Source of the DNA: Acidobacteriota bacterium
GTDB lineage: Bacteria > Acidobacteriota > Vicinamibacteria > Vicinamibacterales > UBA8438
Assembly: GCA_011523845.1 (NCBI GenBank)
Contig: WTFV01000132.1
Coordinates: forward strand, 1-43,484
Reading direction: 5' to 3'
Length of the DNA: 43,484 nt
Position numbers and translations under genes: made by a program. The notes beneath the pieces are model-generated. The model had not been told where the DNA came from, searched no databases, and worked only from the letters and a program-made list of their open reading frames with translations. Of this stretch, positions 31,801 through 38,594 are shown in pieces (position 1 is the first letter of the stretch; each line of letters opens with the position of its first letter).

Positions 31801-32130
31801 TCATTCCTCCGGCCTCTTCCGTCTCCGATACTCCCGCCACAGTTCCCGCGCGGTCTCGATGTCTCGTTGCTGGCGTGCCTTCGTTCCGCCACCGAGCAGG
31901 ACGATCAGCGCATCGCCATCGCGACCCAGGTAGATCCGGTAGCCGGGTCCGGAGTCGATCCGGTACTCCAGGACGCCTGCCCCGACGCTTCTGCTGTTGG
32001 ACAGGTTGCCCAGCTCCATGCGGGCCAGCGCGGTCGTGACCTTCGCGGCGGATCGCCCGTCCAGGCGATCGAACCACCGCGCGAACGGGCTGCCGCCCCG
32101 CGCGTCGATGTACTCGCTGATCTCGAACAT
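31801..32130 (-). CDS. RelE/ParE-superfamily toxin (COG3657, HigB-like)
   Basis: A 109-aa protein: MFEISEYIDARGGSPFARWF, DRLDGRSAAKVTTALARMEL, GNLSNSRSVGAGVLEYRIDS, GPGYRIYLGRDGDALIVLLG, GGTKARQQRDIETARELWRE. The G-x-G-V-x-E-x-R-I-x-x-G-P-G-Y-R-I-Y core and the GG-x-K-x-x-Q-x-x-D-I tail define the 'addiction module killer protein' group, ribosome-dependent or ribosome-independent RNases of the RelE fold. All expected basic residues (R in EYRID, R in GYRIY, K in GTKARQ) are there, so it is probably active. A -10 box lies 6 nt before its ATG. It is the first gene of the operon. Confidence 0.85.
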   Translation of the reverse strand: MFEISEYIDARGGSPFARWFDRLDGRSAAKVTTALARMELGNLSNSRSVGAGVLEYRIDSGPGYRIYLGRDGDALIVLLGGGTKARQQRDIETARELWREYRRRKRPEE

Positions 32131-32136
32131 CGGTCC

Positions 32137-32142
32137 ACAGTA
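32137..32142 (-). promoter_or_regulatory. -10 box TACTGT exactly 6 nt before the start codon
   Basis: On the minus strand TACTGT, then GGACCG, then ATG at 32130: the same 6-nt geometry as at 12319, 20869 and 33043, predicting a leaderless toxin mRNA. A TAACAT sequence slightly upstream is an alternative -10. Confidence 0.5.
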
Positions 32143-32264
32143 ACGGATATGTTACCTCGGTGTCGGGGACTCGGCCGCACGCCCGCTTGTCGACCCCGGC
32201 GCCGAGACGGCCGATTGATCCACCGGCGCGGGGGACCCGGCGATCTCTAGATCAAGATCGGGGC

Positions 32265-32771
32265 TCAGCGCGACCAGACGGCCATCACAACGGGCTGCAC
32301 GATGATCGGTATGTGCAGGAGGGGCGTAAAGGTGACACCGGCGCGTAGCGCCAGCCCGTCCCGGATGCGGTGCGTGGTGAGCGCCTCCACGTGCCACAGG
32401 AACGAGAAGCTCCATGACGGCTCTGTCGTCTCGTGGGGGTAGCCGTAGTACCAGAGCGTCGGCCCCGCCCCGAACCCCAGATGGGTGAAGTTGCCTTCGC
32501 CGTCGTGAAGCCACCGGCGCCGCCACGTGAGGTGCCCGAAGAAGCCGGACCCGTAGGATGGGAGCGCCAGGGCGCCAATGGTCCAGCCTGACCGCTCGCT
32601 GTACCAGTTGGTCCAGGCGGCGTTGGCGCTGGGGCTCGACCCTTGATCGAAGTCGAGGACGCGTAGCGGGTTGACGAACCACCACCCGGCGCCGGCCTCG
32701 ATGTCCCGGTCTTCGGCCGATGCCGGAGCGACTGCCAGCAGGAAGAGAATCAGGGCGAGTCGACAAGCCAT
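32265..32771 (-). CDS. small outer-membrane beta-barrel-like exported protein
   Basis: A 168-aa protein of no family I can name. The signal peptide (LALILFLLAVAPASA) is cleaved before EDRDIEAGAGWW. The rest alternates hydrophobic and polar residues and is rich in Trp, Tyr, Phe and Gly (WTIGALALPSYGSGFFGHLTW, split by turns; FLWHVEALTTHRIRDGLALR; AGVTFTPLLHIPIIVQPVVM), which fits six to eight transmembrane beta strands. The C-terminus, VVMAVWSR, does not end in the classic aromatic residue, so assembly by BAM is less certain. GGAGGTGG precedes the ATG at 32771. It lies within the segment bracketed by the 68-bp dispersed repeats. Confidence 0.6.
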   Translation of the reverse strand: MACRLALILFLLAVAPASAEDRDIEAGAGWWFVNPLRVLDFDQGSSPSANAAWTNWYSERSGWTIGALALPSYGSGFFGHLTWRRRWLHDGEGNFTHLGFGAGPTLWYYGYPHETTEPSWSFSFLWHVEALTTHRIRDGLALRAGVTFTPLLHIPIIVQPVVMAVWSR

Positions 32772-32952
32772 CGTTCCACCTCCACACGGGAGTGCGCGCA
32801 AGGGGAGCGGACCGGCTCAGGCGTGCAGCTTGCGGACCATCAGGGCTTGGGAGATGAGCGTCCGGCGAGTACACCGGGCGCATGTGGCGGGCGTGTCCGT
32901 GTTGGCGAGCCGGAATGGGAGGACACACGTGATTCAGCGTGCGGCTTCACCA

Positions 32953-33019
32953 CACCGGCTTCTGACCGGCAAACAGAACATGAGCGGGGAGGCGATGGCC
33001 TCCTCGTCTTCGTATTCGC
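32953..33019. repeat. 67-bp dispersed repeat with stem-loop, copy 2
   Basis: The second copy of the element at 31195-31262, in the same orientation. The stem GGGGAGGC (32986-32993) pairs with GCCTCCTC (32998-33005) around GATG. The one changed base gives a G-U pair, so the RNA stem is kept. It ends 11 bp before the -10 box of the MntA-HepT locus. Confidence 0.7.
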
Positions 33020-33030
33020 GGCTCCCGGGT

Positions 33031-33036
33031 TAGACT
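33031..33036 (+). promoter_or_regulatory. -10 box TAGACT exactly 6 nt before a GTG start
   Basis: TAGACT, then GATCCG, then GTG at 33043. This predicts leaderless transcription of mntA from a GTG codon. The spacing supports GTG 33043 as the true start. Confidence 0.6.
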
Positions 33037-33042
33037 GATCCG

Positions 33043-33537
33043 GTGGGTAGCAGGATTGGTTCGGCCTCCGACTTGCGTCTTCCGCATCACGTCGGGTCCT
33101 CTCCGGCGCGCGCCAGCGGATCGGACGCGCTCGTCGACGACATCATCTGCCTCATCCTGGAAACACATCCTGCCACGCAGGCGATCTACCGGTACGGCAC
33201 CTGGGGGACCGCCGCCCACCGTGTGGACAGCGACCTGGATGTCGCCGTGCTCCTGCCGCACGACGAGGCAAAGCGGGTCGATCGCTGGCAGTGGCATCTC
33301 CTCGCAGTGAAGCTCGCCGGCGCGGCGGGCACGGAGCATGCGGATCTCGTCAATCTGCGCCGTGCCGGCACCACGCTGCAGGCCGAGATCCTGCGCACGG
33401 GACGCCTGATTTACTGCCAGGACGACGGTTTCCGGCTGGCGTTCGAAACACTCGTCCTGTCGATGTACCAGAAGCTGAACGACGAACGCGCCGGAATCCG
33501 CGCTGCGCTCGTCGAGAGCGCACGGACGCCGCCGTGA
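33043..33537 (+). CDS. mntA: MntA-like nucleotidyltransferase antitoxin of an apparently intact type VII system
   Basis: A 164-aa minimal nucleotidyltransferase. AIYRYGTWGTAAHRVDSDLD followed by VAVLLP gives the catalytic aspartates Asp64 and Asp66. The usual GS of the GSxxxG motif is GT (Gly52-Thr53) here, a conservative change that should be tested. The N-terminal 28 residues are basic and unconserved. The remainder follows the family: WQWHLLAVKLAGAAG, EHADLVNLRRAGTTLQAEIL, GRLIYCQDDGFRLAFETLVL. It would AMPylate HepT encoded by the next gene, with which it overlaps by 4 nt (GTGA). The start is a GTG fixed by the -10 box 6 nt upstream. Confidence 0.85.
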   Translation: MGSRIGSASDLRLPHHVGSSPARASGSDALVDDIICLILETHPATQAIYRYGTWGTAAHRVDSDLDVAVLLPHDEAKRVDRWQWHLLAVKLAGAAGTEHADLVNLRRAGTTLQAEILRTGRLIYCQDDGFRLAFETLVLSMYQKLNDERAGIRAALVESARTPP

Positions 33538-33962
33538 GCGATGTCCTGATCGGGAAGCAGCAGAGCATCGAGCGCTGTCTGGCACGCGTGCGCCATGCCT
33601 GGGCACAGTCCTCGACGCTACCGTTCGAGGAGGACTACGACAAGCAGGACATCATCGTTCTCAATCTGCAACGGGCCTGCGAGCAGGCTATCGACATGGC
33701 CAACCATGTCGTCAACGTGAAGAAGCTCGGCTGGCCTCGGACCAGCGGGGAGAGCTTCGATCTGCTCGCACGGGCGGGAGTAATCCCGGTGCAGATGGTG
33801 GCGAACATGAAGGCGATGGTCGGCTTGCGCAACGTCGTCGTGCACCAGTATCAGGAGCTGGACCTCGACATCATCACGGCCGTGATCCGAGACCATCTGG
33901 ACGACCTCGCAGACTTCGCCCAAATGCTCGTCGCCCGCTCGTCCGAGCGGAGCGGCTCATAA
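33534..33962 (+). CDS. hepT: HepT toxin (HEPN RNase), apparently intact
   Basis: A 142-aa HEPN-fold ribonuclease. The catalytic motif RX4HXY is complete: LRNVVVHQYQ gives Arg99, His104 and Tyr106, the last being the residue adenylylated by MntA in characterised systems. Other family features are KQDIIVLNLQRACEQAIDMA with NHVVN, GWPRTSGESFDLLARAGVI and VANMKAMVGLRN. It starts at a GTG overlapping the mntA stop. In contrast to the copy at 12711, nothing is missing, so it is the only HepT here able to act as a toxin. Confidence 0.88.
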   Translation: MSDVLIGKQQSIERCLARVRHAWAQSSTLPFEEDYDKQDIIVLNLQRACEQAIDMANHVVNVKKLGWPRTSGESFDLLARAGVIPVQMVANMKAMVGLRNVVVHQYQELDLDIITAVIRDHLDDLADFAQMLVARSSERSGS

Positions 33963-34031
33963 GGAGACGAAGGCCTGACAGGGCAGCATCGCCCTGCAAC
34001 GCTGGCAGGCAAAGAGGGTTGCCCGAATCTG

Positions 34032-35522
34032 CTACCTGGCGCCCTGCGAGGTCGGTCTCGGCGGAGCGCTCGGACCCATCAACTCGCGCAGCAGCGCCGC
34101 GGTCTCGTCGTGCGCCCGGAAGTAGGGCCCCGCGACGACGCCGTCGGCGATCGTTACCGGCATGCGCCCCAGCTCGTCCTCGATGTCCAACCGGGCGCCG
34201 CGGTCGATCAGGTACAACGCGATGGAGTTCGCGCCCCGATAGGCGGCGCCGTGCAGCGCCGTCTCGTTCTTGTCGTTGGTCGTGTTGACGTCCTCGCCCC
34301 GCTCGACCAGCATCCGGACCGCCTCGAACGCCTTCTCCTCCGACGCGATGATCTGGCCTTCGATGTAGCCGATACCGGCCGCCACGAGCAGCGGCGTCGT
34401 GTTCTCGTCGTTCCCGAGCGCCGGATCCGCACCGTGATCGAGCAGCAGGCGAGTCATCGCCGTGTCCGACGCCTTGACCGCGAGGAAGAGCGGCGTCGCG
34501 CCGACATGACTCATGTAGGTGTAGTCGTAGGTGCCGTTCTTCGGTGGATCCGCAGTCATTCTTGCGTCGACGTCGGCGCCGTGGGCCAGCAGCAACCGGG
34601 CCAGCGCAAGGCTGTCCAGCGGTCCGGAGCGCACCGGGCAGGGGAGGGCCGTCCGTTCGCAGTTGCGCGTCCGCACCAGGCCGTGCAGCGCGGTTCCGCG
34701 CGGTCCGTCGGCATTCAGGTCCGCACCCTCCGAGACGAGCCAGGCCGCGAGGGCGTAGTGCGCGTTCTCGATGGCCGTGGCCAGGACGCTCGAACCGAGG
34801 CGGGGCGGCAGGTCTTCGTCGGCGTGCTGCTCTCCACGACGCGGTGCCGGGACGGCGTCCATGGCCGTCTCGTCGATGCTCGCCCCGCCGTCCAGCAACG
34901 CCCGCACAGTGTCCAGGTCGCCGTTGCGCGCGGCGAACAACAGCGCCGTCATTCCCCGGGACGAGCGGGCGGCCACGTCGGCTCCAGCCTCGATCAGCAC
35001 CCGAGCGGCCTCCGCGTTGCCTTCCGCCGCCGCCCACATCAGCGCCGTCTGCCCGCGCCAGGCTTCGCTCTCGTCCACCCGGGCGCCGTGGGTCAGCAAC
35101 AGGCGCAGCACCTCCGGGTTCCCGGTGCGTGCCGCGGTCATCAGCGGGGTCTCGCCCTCCGGGGGGGCGAGGTTCGGATCCGCACCCGCGTCGAGCAGCA
35201 GCGCGACGGTCTCCGCGTTTCCGTTCGTGCCCGCCAGCGACAGGGGAGTCGTGCCGTAGCGGTTCGCCGCGTCGGCGTCGGCTCCGGCCCGAAGCAGCAG
35301 CTTGGCGATGCCGGCCAGGTCCTGCCGCACCGCCCAGTGCAGGGCGGTCGTGCCGTCGGGCTCGGGCGCGTTGACATCGCCGCCTGCTTCCACGAGTGCA
35401 CGGGCCGCGGCGAAATCGCCGTTCCGCACCGCTTCGACCACTCGCTCGTCGGCGGTCGCGACGGCGGGACCGACCGACGCGAGCAGGAGAATCAACAACC
35501 CGTACAGGCAGGTGACGCGCAT
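34032..35522 (-). CDS. secreted ankyrin-repeat protein, copy 2
   Basis: A 496-aa protein: signal peptide (LYGLLILLLASVGPAVA) then ankyrin repeats from about residue 25 to 470 (DGTTALHWAVRQDLAGIAKL, YGTTPLSLAGTNGNAETVAL, EGETPLMTAARTGNPEVLRL, RGQTALMWAAAEGNAEAARV, RGMTALLFAARNGDLDTVRA, ENTTPLLVAAGIGYIEGQII, KNETALHGAAYRGANSIALY). A loop at about 235-260 and one at about 290-320 (containing two Cys in RTRNCERTALPCPV) interrupt the array. It is a clear homologue of the ankyrin gene at 29704 but in the opposite orientation. GGAGGG lies 8 nt before the ATG at 35522. It is divergent from the second DUF1592 operon, sharing an upstream region with palindromic element B. Confidence 0.9.
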   Translation of the reverse strand: MRVTCLYGLLILLLASVGPAVATADERVVEAVRNGDFAAARALVEAGGDVNAPEPDGTTALHWAVRQDLAGIAKLLLRAGADADAANRYGTTPLSLAGTNGNAETVALLLDAGADPNLAPPEGETPLMTAARTGNPEVLRLLLTHGARVDESEAWRGQTALMWAAAEGNAEAARVLIEAGADVAARSSRGMTALLFAARNGDLDTVRALLDGGASIDETAMDAVPAPRRGEQHADEDLPPRLGSSVLATAIENAHYALAAWLVSEGADLNADGPRGTALHGLVRTRNCERTALPCPVRSGPLDSLALARLLLAHGADVDARMTADPPKNGTYDYTYMSHVGATPLFLAVKASDTAMTRLLLDHGADPALGNDENTTPLLVAAGIGYIEGQIIASEEKAFEAVRMLVERGEDVNTTNDKNETALHGAAYRGANSIALYLIDRGARLDIEDELGRMPVTIADGVVAGPYFRAHDETAALLRELMGPSAPPRPTSQGAR

Positions 35523-35578
35523 GTCGATGCCCTCCGATGGCGATGAAGGCGGACGGCGGTCGCGGAACGAACAGCCGC

Positions 35579-35584
35579 AGTATA
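35579..35584 (-). promoter_or_regulatory. predicted -10 box TATACT
   Basis: TATACT on the minus strand lies 57 nt upstream of the ankyrin-protein ATG at 35522. Confidence 0.45.
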
Positions 35585-35658
35585 GCGCCGCCAACCCTCG
35601 CAGGGCTCCGTGTTCGGCCCCGGTCCCCACCACCCCAGGTGTTTGCGACGGAGAACGG

Positions 35659-35755
35659 GGTGCACGACGAGCAAGTGAGATGTCGCCGGGAACGGCACCG
35701 AAATCGCCAGCCCGACAGTGCCAGGGGCGGTCATCTCACAACGATGTCGTGCACC
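35659..35755. repeat. palindromic 97-bp intergenic element, copy B
   Basis: The better-preserved copy. The left end GGTGCACGAC...GTGAGATGTCGCC is complementary to the right end GGCGGTCATCTCAC...GTCGTGCACC, an imperfect terminal inverted repeat of about 30 bp with near-perfect outer 10 bp. Copy A lies at 25371-25468 in the same orientation relative to the downstream DUF1592 gene. There is no coding capacity. A separate 8-bp hairpin (AGAACGCA at 35760-35767 with 35774-35781) follows directly. Confidence 0.75.
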
Positions 35756-35795
35756 CTGCAGAACGCACTCCGTTGCGTTCTACCGCGCAGACTCA

Positions 35796-35801
35796 TAGAC
35801 T
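35796..35801 (+). promoter_or_regulatory. predicted -10 box TAGACT
   Basis: It lies 40 bp after the end of palindromic element B, matching the 41 bp between element A and TATACT at 25510. It would drive the second DUF1592/DUF1552 operon. Confidence 0.45.
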
Positions 35802-35870
35802 ACGGGAACGCGCCTCTACAGCTCGATTCGCGTCGACGGCGTCGAGAGCCTCGCGGGGTCTCGGGGAAGG

Positions 35871-38594
35871 GTGATGGACCGCAACCTGGCCGAGCCGTAT
35901 CGATCGCAGTGTGGGTCCTGCAGGGCTGGCAGGGATTCGGCGTCGCCTGCGCGATCTTGCGCGGCGCAGGCTCCCGGCGAAGGCTCGGCGTCGTCAGCCC
36001 GGTCTTCCGCCGTGCGGACTCCCGGCGCGATCTGCCTGAGCGTTCTGGCCACCTGCTGGCTGGCGCTCCTGCCGTCCGCGGCGAGTCTCCAGGCCGCTGG
36101 CGGCCCACCGCAGAACGCCGGCCACTCGCGGCACGACGCCGGCCACCTGCAGCAGGACGCCAGTCACTCGCAGCACGACGGCGGGGCGGCCGGTGAGCAT
36201 ACCGCTCCGTCTCGCGAGCTGCTCGATCGCTATTGCGTGGCCTGCCACAACGAGCGGGTCGTGCAAGGGCGCGGCGGTGCAGCCTCGCCGCTCGCCGCGC
36301 AGCTCCGTGCGGTCGGGCTGACCCTCGACACGCTGGACCTGAACGACGTCGGCCGCGACGCGGAGACCTGGGAGAAGGTCGCCCGCAAGCTCCGCGCCGG
36401 CGCGATGCCGCCCGCTGGCCGGCCACGTCCGGACGCGGAGATGCGAAACGCTTTCCTGGCGCGGCTCGAGGCCGATCTGGACGCCGCGTGGGCCGCGCGA
36501 TCCGAGCTCCCGCGAACCGCCGTCTTCCATCGCCTCAACCGCGCCGAGTACGCCAACGTCATCCGGGATCTGCTCGGGCTGGATGTCGACGTCGCGTCCC
36601 TGCTGCCGCCGGACGACGCGAGCTACGGCTTCGACAACATCGCCGACGCGCTGGGCGTGTCGCCGCTGCTGCTGGAGCGGTACCTCGGAGCGGCACGGCG
36701 CATCAGCCGCCTGGCAGTCGGCAGCGCTGCGATCAGCCCGGCCCTATCGACCTACCTCGTGCCGACGGTGCTCACCCAGAACGATCACCTCGACGGCCTG
36801 CCGCTCGGCACACGGGGCGGCATCGCCGTGCGCCACCGCTTTCCCCTCGACGGCGAGTACGTCATCCGCGTGCGTCTGCTGCGAACGGTCATCGACACGA
36901 TTCGAGGGTTGGGCGAGCCGCACGACCTGGAGGTCAGCCTGGATGGCGAGCGTGTCCGGCTCTTCACCATCGGCGGCGCGCAGCCGCGGGCGGACGCGTT
37001 CGAGGTGGACGATGACGCCGACGAGGCGACACGGGAGGCGGCGCGGCGTGCGGCGCGGGAGGCGGCGCTGGCGTACTCGATGAACGCCGACGCGGCGCTG
37101 GAGGTGCGCCTGCCGGTCAAGGCGGGAACGCGGACGGTCGCCGTGGCGTTTCTCAGGAAGACGTCCGCCCAGGTCGCCACCATTCGCCAGCCGCTGCTGC
37201 GCAGCAACATCGATCCCGCCGATACGTCCGGCCCGCCGCACGTGCGGAGCGTGGCCATCGGCGGACCGTACGGCGCGACCGGACCGGGAGACACGCCGAG
37301 CCGCCGCCGCCTGTTCGTCTGCCGTCCGGACAACGCGGAGGAAGAGTCGGCGTGCGCCCGGCGGATCATGGCGACCGTCGCCCGGCGCGCGTATCGACGG
37401 CCGGTGACCGGGGCGGACGTGCAGGTGCTGCTCGAGTTCTACGAGGCGGGCCGCCGGGACGGCACTTTCGAGGACGGCGTCGGGCGGGCGCTGCAGCGCG
37501 TGCTCGTGAGCCCGGAGTTCCTGTTCCGCATCGAGCGCGACGGCCCGACAGACGCCGCCGGCGAGGTGCGGCCCCTCGGCGACCTGGAGCTGGCGTCGCG
37601 CCTGTCGTTCTTCCTGTGGAGCAGCATTCCCGACGACGACCTGCTGGATGTGGCGGCGGAAGGGCGACTACGCGACCCGGCCGTTCTCCACGCGCAGGTG
37701 CGCCGGATGCTGCGGGATCCGCGCTCGCACGCGCTCGTCGACAACTTCGGGGGACAGTGGCTGTACCTGCGCAACCTGGCCGGCGCGGCGCCCGATCCCA
37801 TCCAGTTTCCGGATTTCGACGAGAACCTGCGGCAGGCGATGCGGCGGGAGACGGAGCTGTTCTTCGAGCAGGTGATCCGCGAGGACCGCGGCGCGCTGGA
37901 GTTCCTGACGTCGCGCACGACGTTCCTCAACGAGCGGCTGGCCCGGCACTACGGGATTCCGCGGGTCTACGGGAGCCACTTCCGGCCCATGACCCTGACG
38001 GATCGAAGCCGGTCGGGCGTGCTGGGACATGCCAGCCTGTTGACGGCGACGTCCTACGCGAACCGGACCTCGCCGGTGACGCGCGGCAAGTGGATCCTGG
38101 AGAACATCATCGGCGCGCCGCCCCCGCCGCCCCCGCCGGACATTCCGGAACTCGAAGAGGAGACCGCCGACGGCCGCGTGCTGTCGATGCGCGAGCGGAT
38201 GGAGCAGCACCGCAAGAACCCGAGCTGTGCCGTGTGCCACGCGCAGATGGACCCGCTGGGACTGTCGCTGGAGAATTTCGACGCGGTGGGCCGCTGGCGG
38301 GAACGCAGCGAGTCCGACGCGCCGATCGACGCCTCCGGCGTCTTGCCGGACGGCACCCGGTTCGACGGTCCGGAGGGACTGAGAACCGTCCTGGAGAGCC
38401 GCGCGGAGGAGTTCGTCACGACGTTGACCGAGAAGCTGCTGACCTACGCCGTCGGGCGGGGCATGGAGCTTGCCGACGCGCCCGTCGTGCGGCGGATCGT
38501 TCGCGACGCCGCCCGGGACGACTATCGCTTCTCGTCGCTGATCCGGGGCGTCGTCGACAGCAAGCCGTTTCGCATGCGGAGAGTACAGCCATGA
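35871..38594 (+). CDS. DUF1592-family secreted cytochrome-like protein, copy 2, with His-rich N-terminus
   Basis: Up to 907 aa, paralogous to the gene at 25604, with the same domain order. First heme site YCVACHN (C122, C125, H126 counting from 35871), DUF1587 (HRLNRAEYANVIRDLLGLDV), DUF1595 (VARRAYRRPVTGADVQVLLE), DUF1592 (LGDLELASRLSFFLWSSIPD), DUF1588 with GAPPPPPPP, a second heme site SCAVCHAQMDP (C786), and DUF1585. The start is uncertain: GTG 35871 or ATG 35874 gives a long leader holding a duplicated segment (SASPARSCAAQAPGE then SASSARSSAVRTPGA), while GTG 36012 would put the signal peptide (AICLSVLATCWLALLPSAAS) at the N-terminus as expected. Before the first heme lies a His-rich triple repeat (GHSRHDA, GHLQQDA, SHSQHDG). 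It overlaps the next gene by 4 nt. Confidence 0.88.
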   Translation: MMDRNLAEPYRSQCGSCRAGRDSASPARSCAAQAPGEGSASSARSSAVRTPGAICLSVLATCWLALLPSAASLQAAGGPPQNAGHSRHDAGHLQQDASHSQHDGGAAGEHTAPSRELLDRYCVACHNERVVQGRGGAASPLAAQLRAVGLTLDTLDLNDVGRDAETWEKVARKLRAGAMPPAGRPRPDAEMRNAFLARLEADLDAAWAARSELPRTAVFHRLNRAEYANVIRDLLGLDVDVASLLPPDDASYGFDNIADALGVSPLLLERYLGAARRISRLAVGSAAISPALSTYLVPTVLTQNDHLDGLPLGTRGGIAVRHRFPLDGEYVIRVRLLRTVIDTIRGLGEPHDLEVSLDGERVRLFTIGGAQPRADAFEVDDDADEATREAARRAAREAALAYSMNADAALEVRLPVKAGTRTVAVAFLRKTSAQVATIRQPLLRSNIDPADTSGPPHVRSVAIGGPYGATGPGDTPSRRRLFVCRPDNAEEESACARRIMATVARRAYRRPVTGADVQVLLEFYEAGRRDGTFEDGVGRALQRVLVSPEFLFRIERDGPTDAAGEVRPLGDLELASRLSFFLWSSIPDDDLLDVAAEGRLRDPAVLHAQVRRMLRDPRSHALVDNFGGQWLYLRNLAGAAPDPIQFPDFDENLRQAMRRETELFFEQVIREDRGALEFLTSRTTFLNERLARHYGIPRVYGSHFRPMTLTDRSRSGVLGHASLLTATSYANRTSPVTRGKWILENIIGAPPPPPPPDIPELEEETADGRVLSMRERMEQHRKNPSCAVCHAQMDPLGLSLENFDAVGRWRERSESDAPIDASGVLPDGTRFDGPEGLRTVLESRAEEFVTTLTEKLLTYAVGRGMELADAPVVRRIVRDAARDDYRFSSLIRGVVDSKPFRMRRVQP

